Source of the DNA: Allorhodopirellula heiligendammensis
GTDB lineage: Bacteria; Planctomycetota; Planctomycetia; Pirellulales; Pirellulaceae
DNA length: 64,000 nt
NCBI RefSeq assembly: GCF_007860105.1
Contig: NZ_SJPU01000002.1
Coordinates: 2,509,882 to 2,573,881, forward strand
Direction of reading: 5' to 3'
The number at the start of each line of letters is the position of its first letter. Positions within the stretch are counted from its first letter, which is position 1. Shown in pieces: positions 1-9,250 of the stretch. The notes beneath the pieces were generated by a model, which was not told where the DNA came from, ran no database searches, and saw only the letters and a program-made list of their open reading frames with translations. A program made the translations under genes and the position numbers.

Positions 1-1
1 T

Positions 2-748
2 GGCGTTCGGATTGAAGTTCCTTCGAACGAACTGTCGCTTGTGCCCTCGTTTTTAGCCCGGACTCCAAAAGAGCAGATCTCGAAAGCAAGTCTAATTCGC
101 GGACATTTCGGCTATGGCGTCCATCAACTAGTCGAAGGAGGCGTAAGATATCTAACGTTTCTACGAGACCCTGCAAACAGATTAAAGTCCTACATCTACC
201 ACATGCGTCACGAGGCCGAAGTGCATCACGACAAGGGTGGCTGGTGGTATGAATCTGCAAGAAAGAGAACTCCTCTGAAGGACTACGCGAGCGAATTTCA
301 AGACAAGTGCATTGACAATGATCAGGTTCGTCGCGTGGCCGGCATTGACTTTGATTTCGGCAAGTGTAATCAGGCAATCCTCGATATCGCAAAATCCAAT
401 CTCGACAACAAGTTCACTGCTTTCGGCCTTCTCGAGAGATTTGACGAAAGCCTCATTGCCATGTCCCATGTTTTGCGATGGTCCAAGACACCAAGATACT
501 ACGTTGTGAAACGACGCAATCGACGGTTGGCGACTGAGCCACTCTCCAGTCAGGATATTGAGTGCATTGACCGGCTAACGATATATGACCAATTGCTCTA
601 CGATCATGCAAAGCTTCTTTTCGAAGAGTCCACGTCAACAATAAACCACCTGGCAGCAAAGACATTTGCACTCAAAACGCAAAACACACTGACCGCGCCT
701 GGTTTGAAGATTGCGCACCAAACGTGGCGGCACTTTCGTTCGTCATGA
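2..748 (+). CDS. sulfotransferase-like protein, 5' partial
   Basis: The frame is open from base 2, so the true start lies outside the window; 248 residues are visible. The GTG at 41 is probably internal, because the frame runs on upstream without a stop. The segment GHFGYGVH (visible residues about 34-41) followed by TFLRDPANRLKSY (about 52-64) resembles sulfotransferases that use PAPS: the R-D-P-x-x-R-x-x-S element is the 3'-phosphate-binding region in that superfamily. The likely role is adding sulfate to a glycan, which fits the run of glycosyltransferase genes that follows on the same strand. The 5'-phosphosulfate loop would lie in the missing N-terminus, so the family call rests on one motif. 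Confidence 0.72.
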   Translation, partial: GVRIEVPSNELSLVPSFLARTPKEQISKASLIRGHFGYGVHQLVEGGVRYLTFLRDPANRLKSYIYHMRHEAEVHHDKGGWWYESARKRTPLKDYASEFQDKCIDNDQVRRVAGIDFDFGKCNQAILDIAKSNLDNKFTAFGLLERFDESLIAMSHVLRWSKTPRYYVVKRRNRRLATEPLSSQDIECIDRLTIYDQLLYDHAKLLFEESTSTINHLAAKTFALKTQNTLTAPGLKIAHQTWRHFRSS

Positions 749-796
749 GCGAGAATCTACGTCGCACTGAAATATTGAAACACAGACTATAAAGTG

Positions 797-1711
797 ATGC
801 ATGTAGCGCCTGTATCTGCGATTGTGGCCGCCCACAAAAGGAAAGCGATGGTTCTTAAAACCATGCGATGCATCAGTGAGTGCAGTCCTCCACCAGACGA
901 GATTATGGTGCATGTCGACGGCGGTGAGGAAGACACAGCGGAGGCAGTCAGGACTGAGTTCCCTCACGCCAAGGTAATCGTCAGCTCCGGCAATCTAGGC
1001 CCCGGGGGAGCACGCAACAAGATGGTCGAAACGGCAGCAAACGAGTACGTGGCAAGCTTCGATGACGACTCTTATCCTGTCGAGCGAGATTATTTTGCCA
1101 GAGTGATTGTACTCATGGAAACATTCCCAGATGTTTCCATTTTGAATGCCGCGGTGCATCATCGCGGGGAACACGCCAAACCTGACGAACAGCACGCTAG
1201 CTTGGTCTCTGACTTTTCGGGAGGAGCCTGTATCTACCGCCGATCCGCGTTTTTAACCACATCGGGCTATGTCCCGTTGGCGATGGCCTATGGCATGGAA
1301 GAAGTAGATTTGGCGCTGCGGATGCATGCGGATGGACATCGAATTATGCATACGCCTTGGCTGCGCGTGTTTCACGATACAGACCTAGGACGGCATGCAG
1401 ATCCTGGAGTTACTGCCGCGAGCGTCGCGAACATTGCGCTACTAACGTTTCTACGCTACCCTGTTGTTTGCTGGCCGATCGGAGTCGGCCAGCTTCTCAA
1501 ACGAGTTAAATGGCTGCTTCACAATGGACGACGCCGGGGAATTGTCAAAGGCCTACTCAACGTTCCATCACACTTGTATGGACACCGCGTTTATCGTTCG
1601 GCGCTACGTGCGACGAGCGTTCACTCATACCTCAAGTTGCGACGTACGCCCGTCAGAATGTCATGGGAGCCGACTACCGATCCCTCGATCTCTCACCGCC
1701 GTGCGGACTGA
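797..1711 (+). CDS. glycosyltransferase family 2
   Basis: This is a 304-residue GT-A type glycosyltransferase that probably adds a sugar from a nucleotide-sugar donor to a surface polysaccharide. The N-terminus VSAIVAAHKR is the usual GT2 first strand and nucleotide loop. ASFDDDSYP at about residues 86-94 holds the DxD metal-binding motif, and GMEEVDLALRMHADG near residue 175 matches the acceptor-side ED-like motif. A GTG at 794 sits directly before the ATG; the ATG is preferred. There is a 45-bp gap after the sulfotransferase and 90 bp before the next glycosyltransferase, all on the same strand. Donor and acceptor cannot be read from the sequence. Confidence 0.85.
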   Translation: MHVAPVSAIVAAHKRKAMVLKTMRCISECSPPPDEIMVHVDGGEEDTAEAVRTEFPHAKVIVSSGNLGPGGARNKMVETAANEYVASFDDDSYPVERDYFARVIVLMETFPDVSILNAAVHHRGEHAKPDEQHASLVSDFSGGACIYRRSAFLTTSGYVPLAMAYGMEEVDLALRMHADGHRIMHTPWLRVFHDTDLGRHADPGVTAASVANIALLTFLRYPVVCWPIGVGQLLKRVKWLLHNGRRRGIVKGLLNVPSHLYGHRVYRSALRATSVHSYLKLRRTPVRMSWEPTTDPSISHRRAD

Positions 1712-1801
1712 GCACACCGACGATCAAATTAATTCCCGCCTGCTCTAAAGTATGGAACTCTGAATTGCCAAATCTCAAACATTGGAAAGTCGCCTCCTAG
1801 C

Positions 1802-3049
1802 ATGCACGCTCACTGGACTGTTTGCCAACTTGGCGCACGAGAGCATTACTCGGTCGCAGCGGCTCTGCACGCCAGTGGATGTCTCAACGGACTATTCACC
1901 GACGCATGGATTGCTCCTGAAACTGCCCGCCGGTTGAGTGGGCTATCTATGGGACGGCGGCTGGCGGATCGCTATTGCCATGATCTAGCATCAGCTGAAG
2001 TCGGTCATGCGAATTTCCAGTCTATTTTGTTTGAGTTGGGACTGCGACTGCAGCGTCGAGGCGGATGGGAGGCCATCATTGCGCGAAATGATTGGTTTCA
2101 GCGCAGAGCGATCAAGTGGCTGACAAGCCGTCCACAGATACGATTGGCTAGCGAGTCAGGACCTAGCGTGAAAAGCGAACGTCAGCCAATTCTGTTCGCG
2201 TATAGTTACGCTGCATTGTCGCTTTTCCGCTGGGCAAAATCCCAAGGTTGGATGACTGTCTTGGGCCAAATCGATGGTGGATTCCAGGACGAGCGACTCA
2301 TCAGCCAACTAAGAGCTGAGCAAAATTTCGAGGACAACCCCTGGAGGCCAGCGCCTTCACAGTACTGGGACCAATGGCATGATGAATGCAAATTAGCAGA
2401 TCGAGTCGTCGTGAATTCAAATTGGTCGCAATCGCTAGTAGCACAATCCGGAGTCGCCCCTCAGAAGCTTGCAGTGATTCCGCTTGCCTACTCACCTCCA
2501 CCGGCGTCAACGGCCTTCGTACGCGACTTCGCTCCTCGCTTTTCTGCACGTCGCCCTCTCAAGGTTCTATTCTTGGGCCAAGTGACTGTCCGAAAAGGTA
2601 TCTTGGAACTGTTGAAGGCAGCAGAGGAACTATTGCAGCAGCCCGTTGAGTTTTCAGTGGTTGGTTCTCATCCCCAACTGATCCCTGAGCAATGGAGCCG
2701 AATCCCCAATGTTAGGTTCATCGGACCAATCCCGCGAAGCGAAACGAACAAATGGTACCGTAATTCGGACATATTCCTGTTCCCTACGCACTCGGACGGT
2801 TTTGGCCTGACCCAGTTGGAAGCTCAAGCCTGGAAATTACCTGTTGTTGCGTCTAGATGCTGTGGTGATGTCATAGAAGACGGCATCAATGGACGACGAT
2901 TGGATTTTAATTCATCTAACGCCATTGTCGAAGCTATCGAGGCGATTCTTGAGCAGCCTCACTTGCTGCGGCAATGGTCCGAGCAGTCGTGTCAAACCGA
3001 TACCTATAGCACCAATCGGATGAGTCACGCCCTGAGCGAGCTGCTTTGA
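1802..3049 (+). CDS. glycosyltransferase family 4 (GT-B)
   Basis: This 415-residue cytosolic or membrane-associated glycosyltransferase has the GT1/GT4 C-terminal half. KVLFLGQVTVRKGILELLKA (about residues 257-276) starts the second Rossmann domain, and FPTHSDGFGLTQLEAQAW is the E-x7-E-type donor-binding region. The N-terminal half is less conserved, which is normal for acceptor domains. It lies in the polysaccharide locus, 2 bases before a small reading frame that reaches exactly to the polymerase start. It probably extends the repeat unit of the surface glycan. Sugar specificity is unknown. Confidence 0.85.
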   Translation: MHAHWTVCQLGAREHYSVAAALHASGCLNGLFTDAWIAPETARRLSGLSMGRRLADRYCHDLASAEVGHANFQSILFELGLRLQRRGGWEAIIARNDWFQRRAIKWLTSRPQIRLASESGPSVKSERQPILFAYSYAALSLFRWAKSQGWMTVLGQIDGGFQDERLISQLRAEQNFEDNPWRPAPSQYWDQWHDECKLADRVVVNSNWSQSLVAQSGVAPQKLAVIPLAYSPPPASTAFVRDFAPRFSARRPLKVLFLGQVTVRKGILELLKAAEELLQQPVEFSVVGSHPQLIPEQWSRIPNVRFIGPIPRSETNKWYRNSDIFLFPTHSDGFGLTQLEAQAWKLPVVASRCCGDVIEDGINGRRLDFNSSNAIVEAIEAILEQPHLLRQWSEQSCQTDTYSTNRMSHALSELL

Positions 3050-3051
3050 TC

Positions 3052-3222
3052 ATGCAATTCTGCATCCATGGTGTAACAAACGCCCGCAGAGGACTTGCAC
3101 TCACCTTACTGGGCATTGCCGAACTGCTCGTGCAGGACACCCTGTATTCTTCGATCAATTCCCTGCACAAGTCAATGAAGTACAGAGTGAATCCAAAATT
3201 GCTACGGAATCGAAAACAATGA
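3052..3222 (+). CDS. possible small protein, 56 residues
   Basis: An ATG two bases after the previous stop opens a 56-codon frame, and its TGA overlaps the polymerase ATG as ATGA (3219-3222). It fills the gap between the two genes exactly, as expected of a translationally coupled operon gene. The product is basic at its C-terminus (KYRVNPKLLRNRKQ), with a short hydrophobic stretch at about residues 15-27 (GLALTLLGIAELL). I recognise no family. It could be the eroded remnant of a larger gene, or chance. The fit to the gap is the only strong argument for a real gene. Confidence 0.4.
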   Translation: MQFCIHGVTNARRGLALTLLGIAELLVQDTLYSSINSLHKSMKYRVNPKLLRNRKQ

Positions 3223-4679
3223 GCATGCCGAGCAACCCGCCAAATTGGGGCACTCGAAGCGTGCAGCTTCACCTACCTTCCCGCACAAGCACGGTTGACT
3301 GGCAAACGAATCCTCAGCTCGGACTGGCGATGGTGGTCGTTGCGCTTGGATTGGCGATCCTGACGATTCCAGTTGAATGTTCAGCCGCTGGAGCGCTTCG
3401 GTTACCGGCGACGATTTTCTCGGTGGCGCTCGTAGTACCTACGTTGCTGCAACTGCAACACGCACCCAAATCGGCCTTTCATGCTCTCAATATTGCCGCT
3501 GCATCTCCTGTCTATTGGCTACTATTGGATATGATTCAGGGGGCGTATCCGTTGCTACGAATCAGTCAGGCCGACGTCATTAATTCGTTTGTGTGCATTG
3601 CCTTGTTCACAGGCGGTGTCTGGATTGGCGGCATGCTGCCACCTGGTCGCATCCCGAGTCGCTTGCGGGCGGGCTTGAGCGTGCAACTGACACCGAGGCA
3701 GCTGACGACTTTGATCATCATCGCCTTTTCGCTGGCCTTCCTCAAGTTCGCAGTCCCAGCCAAGTTTGACTTGTACGCGATGGTAGGTGCCTTCAATGGA
3801 GGACGCTGGGCGTCTCCCTGGGGGCGAGGAGCGATGGGTGGATGGGACGCCTTTCTAGATCACTTTGCGTATTTTGGCTACATACTACCTGTGCTAGTAA
3901 CCCTACTTGCACGTCAGTTGGGCTGGCTTCACTCGAGAACGCTAGTCGCACTATCATTGACCCTAATCATCGCTGCGTTCATGGCTGTGGGCGGTGGCAG
4001 GCGCATCATCGGGGTGATGGTTGGTTCGGCTTTGACCGTTTGGCTTCTATCAAACCCCCGTGTTCGCCTACGCTCCCTAATCACGATTGGTCTATGCGCG
4101 TTTGCACTATTGTTCGTCATGCAAGTGATCCTTACCTATCGCAACGTTGGAATTGCGAAGGCGTTTGGTGGTGATTTCAATGAGCGAATGACAGAGCGAA
4201 ATTATCTTCACGTGGACGATAACTTTCTTCGTCTTACTCAATTGACGCAAATCGTACCGGAAAAACACCCCTATGTGACTTGGCAATGGCCGCTTTGGAT
4301 TGCAGTGCGGCCGATACCTCGTATTTTCTGGCCAGGAAAACCTGTTGACCCGGGCTTCAATCTGCCACGGTACCTGGGCGTAAAAGGAGTTTCGTATTCA
4401 TCATCCATAATTGGCGAACTTTACATGGCGTTCGGTTTCTTGGGATGCGCTACGGGAGGGGTGTTCATTGGATGGCTGGCAATCAGTCTCGTGAGAACAT
4501 TCGAACTCTATTCGAAATCCGGCGGCTTGATTGTCTACGGCATTGGCGTACTCGCTCTCTTCGCGGGCACTCGATCTGGCATCGATTTGGTGTTAATGAG
4601 CTACGGCATTGTTGGTTGGTTTTTGGTGATTGCAATTTACCAGAACTTCTTTGGCTCCCTGAGTGTTCATGAGAGATAG
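3219..4679 (+). CDS. O-antigen/polysaccharide polymerase-like membrane protein (Wzy type)
   Basis: This 486-residue polytopic inner-membrane protein has about ten to twelve hydrophobic segments. The motif VGGGRRIIGVMVG in the middle and the periplasmic loop with YLHVDDNFLRLTQL and PRIFWPGKP resemble oligosaccharide repeat-unit polymerases. Such proteins join lipid-linked repeat units in the periplasm. The start ATG overlaps the stop of the small upstream frame, and its end overlaps the next glycosyltransferase start by 11 bases. No Wzx flippase or Wzz regulator is seen in the window, so those partners must lie upstream of base 1 or elsewhere. The family is diverse in sequence, so the call rests on topology, length and context. 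Confidence 0.75.
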   Translation: MSMPSNPPNWGTRSVQLHLPSRTSTVDWQTNPQLGLAMVVVALGLAILTIPVECSAAGALRLPATIFSVALVVPTLLQLQHAPKSAFHALNIAAASPVYWLLLDMIQGAYPLLRISQADVINSFVCIALFTGGVWIGGMLPPGRIPSRLRAGLSVQLTPRQLTTLIIIAFSLAFLKFAVPAKFDLYAMVGAFNGGRWASPWGRGAMGGWDAFLDHFAYFGYILPVLVTLLARQLGWLHSRTLVALSLTLIIAAFMAVGGGRRIIGVMVGSALTVWLLSNPRVRLRSLITIGLCAFALLFVMQVILTYRNVGIAKAFGGDFNERMTERNYLHVDDNFLRLTQLTQIVPEKHPYVTWQWPLWIAVRPIPRIFWPGKPVDPGFNLPRYLGVKGVSYSSSIIGELYMAFGFLGCATGGVFIGWLAISLVRTFELYSKSGGLIVYGIGVLALFAGTRSGIDLVLMSYGIVGWFLVIAIYQNFFGSLSVHER

Positions 4680-5877
4680 ATCTACATTGGCAGCTAAACC
4701 CATCCAACAGAAGACCGACAGATTCCAAGGAAAACTTGCTGTAATTATCGGTGCAACGGGTCCCTACCACATTGCCCGCCTGACAGCCTTGCACCGATTA
4801 CTCGAAAAGCACGGTTGCCAACTTGCGTTGGTTTTACGAAACGGAAGAATTGCGGAGTACCCGTGGTTTGCGGATCCGGGAGCTTTACCATTCGAGGTGG
4901 TGAGAGCGTACAACGAGAACGATACCGAACCACAGAGTTTTCGTTCAGGTCGACTTGTCCATCACGCATTATCGGAACTGAAACCCGATTCCATTGCCTT
5001 CGGCATGCCGTCAATGGCATATCTCGGACCGTGGTTATGGGGCGTGAAGAGAGGTATTCCCATGGTTTTGTTTTCGGAGAGCAAACTCGATGATGCGCCC
5101 CGAAAAAGCTGGAAAGAAAGAGCCAAGCGTGAAATCTACGGTCGGTTCGATGCTGCTATCGTTGGGGGGCCTCCCCATATTGAGTATGCTGCGTCTTTCG
5201 GCATCGATCGAAGTTGCTGCTTTCCAGGATACGATGCCGTCGACAACGAACACTTCCGTACGGGTGCCGCTGAGGCACGCCGCCGTCGTGCGTCCTATTC
5301 CGCACAATTCGATCTGCCTTCTCATTACTGGATCGCCGCAAATCGTTTCGTCCCCAAAAAGAATCTGCCTCGCTTGCTCGAGGCCTATGCGAGATATCGC
5401 GTTGCGATGGGAGAGGAGGCGTGGAAATTGGTCCTGATGGGCGATGGCCCAGACAAGGGACTGCTGCTGGAAAAACGAAAGCAACTTGGTTTGGAGAATC
5501 ATATCATTCTGCCCGGGCTAATTCCGTACGAAACACTGCCCATTTACTACGGACTTGCCAGTGCGTTTGTGCATGCCAGCACAACAGAGCAATGGGGACT
5601 AGTCGTCAACGAGGCAATGGCCTCGCGACTACCCATCCTCATCTCAAAGACCTGTGGCTGCGCGTCGGTGCTCCTCGATGAAGGACATAATGGCGCCAGT
5701 TTTTACCCAGAGCAAACCGAATCAATTTGCCAAGCGTTCATAGACTTCCACAGGACGCCAGTAGACAATCGCGTTTCGATGGGACTGCGTTCTGAAGCTA
5801 TCGTGCAGCAATGGGGTCCCGACCGATTTGCCACCTCGATGTGGTCTGCTCTCAACTCGAAAAGGCCGCCAAAATGA
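4669..5877 (+). CDS. glycosyltransferase family 4
   Basis: This 402-residue GT-B glycosyltransferase has NRFVPKKNLPRLLEAYARY at the start of the C-terminal Rossmann domain, LMGDGPDKGLL after it, and TTEQWGLVVNEAMASRLPI as the donor-binding E-x7-E region. The chosen ATG lies inside the end of the polymerase gene; a GTG six bases upstream is an alternative. Its TGA overlaps the next ATG (ATGA at 5874-5877), so translation of the two is probably coupled. It should add one sugar in assembly of the surface glycan. Donor and linkage are unknown. Confidence 0.85.
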   Translation: MRDRSTLAAKPIQQKTDRFQGKLAVIIGATGPYHIARLTALHRLLEKHGCQLALVLRNGRIAEYPWFADPGALPFEVVRAYNENDTEPQSFRSGRLVHHALSELKPDSIAFGMPSMAYLGPWLWGVKRGIPMVLFSESKLDDAPRKSWKERAKREIYGRFDAAIVGGPPHIEYAASFGIDRSCCFPGYDAVDNEHFRTGAAEARRRRASYSAQFDLPSHYWIAANRFVPKKNLPRLLEAYARYRVAMGEEAWKLVLMGDGPDKGLLLEKRKQLGLENHIILPGLIPYETLPIYYGLASAFVHASTTEQWGLVVNEAMASRLPILISKTCGCASVLLDEGHNGASFYPEQTESICQAFIDFHRTPVDNRVSMGLRSEAIVQQWGPDRFATSMWSALNSKRPPK

Positions 5878-7187
5878 ACATGGCGTCGCTCTTTAAAAAG
5901 CAGCGAAGTGACTTTGATAAAGCGACACGCCGGCGAGGATTGAAATCGCTGTCAAGTGCGGAGCAACTTGAATTGATTGCGTTGACCTGGCAGGACGCAA
6001 CAAACGACGTTCCCTACTACAGGAAACTCGTCGAAGCACAAAATGCGCCAGCCGAAATTAATTCTTGGGACGAACTGCGTTCCATTCCAATCCTGACACG
6101 GCAAATATTACAGAATCGCCCGCAGGATTTCGTCAGAGCTTCGGGCCCACCTGACAGCTTCACCAGAACGGCAGGATCAACAGGTACCCCATTACGAATC
6201 GGATCCAGTCCTGCAGAACGCGACTTGATGCGAGTTGTCAAACTAGCGGATTGGCAGCGATTCGGGTACTCGCTGGATTCACGCATGTTTCTCATCTGGG
6301 GACACTCGCACTTACTCGGAACAGGAATTCGAGGGCGAATGAATCATCTGATTCGAAAGTCGAAGGACCGACTGCTTGGCTATCACCGTGTCGATGCCTA
6401 CCGACTAAACCGATCAGATTGCCATCGCTACGCAGAACAATTGCTGCGATTTCGGCCGCTTGGACTCGTCGGCTACACAACTGCTCTGGATCTATTCTCG
6501 CAGTACACCAATGAGTATCGTGAACGATTCCATGCGGCGGGGTTGAAGTTTGTACTGGCGACTGCCGAACCGCCCAATCGCCCTGACAGTCTCCCAATGA
6601 TTAGCGACCTATTCGGGTGTCCGGTGGTGCAGGAATATGGCGGAGCCGAATTTGGCCAAGTTGCTTTTAAGGTTGGTGATGCTCCATTCGAGGTGTATTC
6701 GGATTTGAACTATGTAGAATGCGAAGCAACAGAAAGTGATGATGACGAGAAGCCGATTCTTATCTCGAGTCTGTATCGCAGGTACCTTCCTCTTATCCGC
6801 TACAAGGTTGGTGACGCTATCGGCGAGGCGAGCGTGCAAAAACATGGCAATGTGTCCCAGTTTAAAAACATTGCCGGTCGGCTGAATGACGTGATCTTAT
6901 TAGACGACGGAAATTCAATTCATAGCGTAGCGATTTTCCACTGTATCCATCAGGAAACGGCTGTCCGAAACATTCAGATGGCACTATTACCCGACCGGAT
7001 GGAGATACGCCTAGTGTCGGAGACTGGAAACGACCCCGCGATGGCTACTCGAATTCGTGATCGCTTGAAAGAAGTACACCCTGCACTCGGAGGCTCCATC
7101 GTTCGGTTTGTGAGTGATGTTGAGACGAATGTTGCTGGCAAGCGGCGGTGGTTTATCGACAAGCGTAAAACGAAGTCCATCATTTGA
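5874..7187 (+). CDS. CapK/PaaK-like adenylate-forming enzyme
   Basis: This 437-residue protein resembles phenylacetate-CoA ligase (PaaK) and the CapK proteins of capsule loci, members of the adenylate-forming ANL superfamily. RTAGSTGTPLRIG (about residues 102-114) is the Ser/Thr/Gly-rich ATP-phosphate loop. YGGAEFGQVAFK matches the second core motif, and the final KRRWFIDKRK carries the C-terminal lysine region. In polysaccharide loci the substrate is usually unknown; acyl or amino-acyl activation for glycan decoration is one idea. The start at 5874 is chosen over an in-frame ATG at 5811, because 5874 gives the ATGA overlap and removes 21 atypical residues. Confidence 0.78.
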   Translation: MNMASLFKKQRSDFDKATRRRGLKSLSSAEQLELIALTWQDATNDVPYYRKLVEAQNAPAEINSWDELRSIPILTRQILQNRPQDFVRASGPPDSFTRTAGSTGTPLRIGSSPAERDLMRVVKLADWQRFGYSLDSRMFLIWGHSHLLGTGIRGRMNHLIRKSKDRLLGYHRVDAYRLNRSDCHRYAEQLLRFRPLGLVGYTTALDLFSQYTNEYRERFHAAGLKFVLATAEPPNRPDSLPMISDLFGCPVVQEYGGAEFGQVAFKVGDAPFEVYSDLNYVECEATESDDDEKPILISSLYRRYLPLIRYKVGDAIGEASVQKHGNVSQFKNIAGRLNDVILLDDGNSIHSVAIFHCIHQETAVRNIQMALLPDRMEIRLVSETGNDPAMATRIRDRLKEVHPALGGSIVRFVSDVETNVAGKRRWFIDKRKTKSII

Positions 7188-8389
7188 TTTACGAACAACG
7201 CGACGACGCACCAACCAAGCCTCACGTGAGTGTTATCAAAGTCATAGCCAGCACTCGGATCGATCATGGGGGGACTTCCCGCAGTGTGCCGGCGTTGTGC
7301 ACGGCATTATCGAACTGCGGCGTTCATGTGCAGTTGGTGACGGGGCGTACGCGAGGAGTCCAATCCATCCTTCCGGACAACTCCGTTCCGGTGCATTTCG
7401 TCGAGGAATCTGCCTACTTCGGCCGCCTACTCAACGCCGGCCCATTCTCTCAGCTAATAACTTCACTGCATGCGAGAGCACCGAGCCCCTGCCTCGTTCA
7501 TGACCACGGTATCTGGCTGCCATCAAATCGTGCAGTTGCACGCTCGGCAAAAAAGAAAGATTGGATTCGAGTTGTTTCCCCCAGAGGCATGGTGTCGGAA
7601 TGGGCACTCGAGCATGGAAGTCGAAAAAAAAGAATTGCCTGGTCGCTCTATCAAAAGCGCCACCTGGAGTCGGCGACAGCATTCCATGCCACTTCGGAAT
7701 TGGAAGCGGACGAATTGCGGCGGCTTGGCATGCGACAGCCGATCGCTGTCATTCCAAACGGAGTACAGCCTCCAGCCTCCAAGCCGAACCGTGATCGACG
7801 CGATGGAAAGAACCGCATGCTATTCCTGTCTCGGATTCACCCCAAGAAGGGACTCCTAAATCTCATTTCAGCTTGGCAACAAGTCAATCCTCAAGATTGG
7901 GAACTGCTATTGGTTGGTCCGGACGAGGCCGGATACCGCGGCGAAGTCGAGCGACAGATCACTGCATTGGGTCTATCCTCTGAGATATCGTTTCATCCTG
8001 AAGTCAATGAACTGGAAAAATGGCAGCAGTACGCAAACGCCGACATTTTCATACTTCCTTCGTTCAGCGAAAACTTCGGTATCGTTGTCGCTGAAGCACT
8101 AGTATCTGGACTTCCTGTCATCACGACAACGGGAACCCCTTGGAGCACACTGGCACATGACGAAGTCGGCTGGTGCGTCGAGCCGACCGTTGAAGGATTG
8201 TCCGATGCGATTCAGAAAGCTTGCTCTTTAAACGAAAAGGCAAGGTTAGAGATGAGTCAGCATACCGCTCAATGGGCGGCGAATCGATTTGAGTGGCCTG
8301 CAATTGCTGAACAAATGTCACGATTCTATCAATGGCTGATCTCGAGAAGAGCACAGCCTGAATCCCCGTGCGACTTTATCCGACTTTAA
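7184..8389 (+). CDS. glycosyltransferase family 4
   Basis: This 401-residue GT-B enzyme has HGGTSRSVPALCTAL near the N-terminus (nucleotide/acceptor loop), MLFLSRIHPKKGLLNLISAW at the second domain and LPSFSENFGIVVAEALVSGLP as the conserved E-x7-E region. The assigned TTG overlaps the upstream stop (TTGA); a GTG at 7226, just before the first beta strand, is an alternative. It belongs to the same co-directional locus and probably builds the same glycan. The IHPKKGLL wording is common in exopolysaccharide glycosyltransferases, but specificity cannot be predicted. Confidence 0.84.
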   Translation: MIYEQRDDAPTKPHVSVIKVIASTRIDHGGTSRSVPALCTALSNCGVHVQLVTGRTRGVQSILPDNSVPVHFVEESAYFGRLLNAGPFSQLITSLHARAPSPCLVHDHGIWLPSNRAVARSAKKKDWIRVVSPRGMVSEWALEHGSRKKRIAWSLYQKRHLESATAFHATSELEADELRRLGMRQPIAVIPNGVQPPASKPNRDRRDGKNRMLFLSRIHPKKGLLNLISAWQQVNPQDWELLLVGPDEAGYRGEVERQITALGLSSEISFHPEVNELEKWQQYANADIFILPSFSENFGIVVAEALVSGLPVITTTGTPWSTLAHDEVGWCVEPTVEGLSDAIQKACSLNEKARLEMSQHTAQWAANRFEWPAIAEQMSRFYQWLISRRAQPESPCDFIRL

Positions 8390-8419
8390 AAACATTCTAA
8401 AGCAACGCCAGAGCTACCG

Positions 8420-9250
8420 TTGAATCTATCCCACGTTACGGCACTGATTCTTACCTACAATGAGGAGGCAAACCTGCGCACTTCCTTGGGGGCGCTCGAC
8501 TGGGCTTCCCGAATTGTAATCGTTGATAGTGGCAGCAGCGACAGGACCCGAGCGATAGCAGCAGAGTTCTCACACGTCGACCTATTTCATCGAGATTTTG
8601 ACAACCACACCAATCAATGGAATTTTGGTTTGAGTAAAATCGACAGCGAATGGGTGCTTGCCCTGGACGCTGACTACGTGTTTGGATCCGATTTCCCCCT
8701 GGAACTAGAAAAACTGGAAACGTCTCAACAGGCATTTGACGTACAATTTCGATATTGCGTCTACGGACGCCCACTGCACGCGTCGCTTTATCCTCCAAGG
8801 GTGGTGCTATTCCGCCCCGCTCACTGCACATATATCGCTGACGGACACACACAGACACTTGACGTTTCGGAGGTAGATGTTGGGCACTTGGCGTCAATCG
8901 TTTCTCACGATGATCATAAGTCTTTGGCGCGTTGGTGCTCATCGCAGATAAAGTATGCAAATCTTGAAGCGGACAAACTACTCGCGGGCGACAGCTCAAC
9001 ACTTGGCTGGAAGGACAGATTGCGAAAAAGAATCGTGTTTGCGCCGTGGCTCACTCTATTTTATTGCCTATTCGTCAAGCGACTCGTTCGCGATGGATGG
9101 GCCGGATGCTTCTACTCGCTGCAGCGAGTGTTTGCCGAATTATTGCTGTCTTTGGTTTTGATTGAACGTAAATTCCCAGAGCGAGTAAGTTCGAGCAGGC
9201 AAGTACTCGAAAATGATTCGATCAAGGACGCAATGGTGAACGGCCAATGA
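8420..9250 (+). CDS. glycosyltransferase family 2, LPS-core (WaaE/KdtX) style
   Basis: This 276-residue GT2 enzyme starts at a TTG. VTALILTYNEEANLRTSL is the nucleotide-binding start, VIVDSGSSDRT the second motif, and ALDADYVF holds the DxD-type metal ligand. The arrangement and length resemble the WaaE/KdtX-type glucosyltransferases that act on the inner core of lipopolysaccharide. Two hydrophobic stretches near the C-terminus (about residues 210-245) could attach it to the inner membrane. Its last four bases overlap the FkbM gene start (ATGA at 9247-9250), so the pair is probably co-translated. Confidence 0.82.
   Translation: MNLSHVTALILTYNEEANLRTSLGALDWASRIVIVDSGSSDRTRAIAAEFSHVDLFHRDFDNHTNQWNFGLSKIDSEWVLALDADYVFGSDFPLELEKLETSQQAFDVQFRYCVYGRPLHASLYPPRVVLFRPAHCTYIADGHTQTLDVSEVDVGHLASIVSHDDHKSLARWCSSQIKYANLEADKLLAGDSSTLGWKDRLRKRIVFAPWLTLFYCLFVKRLVRDGWAGCFYSLQRVFAELLLSLVLIERKFPERVSSSRQVLENDSIKDAMVNGQ

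Noticed and set aside
2934-3272. 112-codon - strand frame over the end of the glycosyltransferase and start of the polymerase
   Set aside because: It lies opposite two well-supported genes and shows no family likeness.
3219-4679. Calling the polymerase a Wzx flippase
   Set aside because: It has the periplasmic loop and length of repeat-unit polymerases; no MATE/flippase pattern of 12-14 evenly spaced helices is seen.
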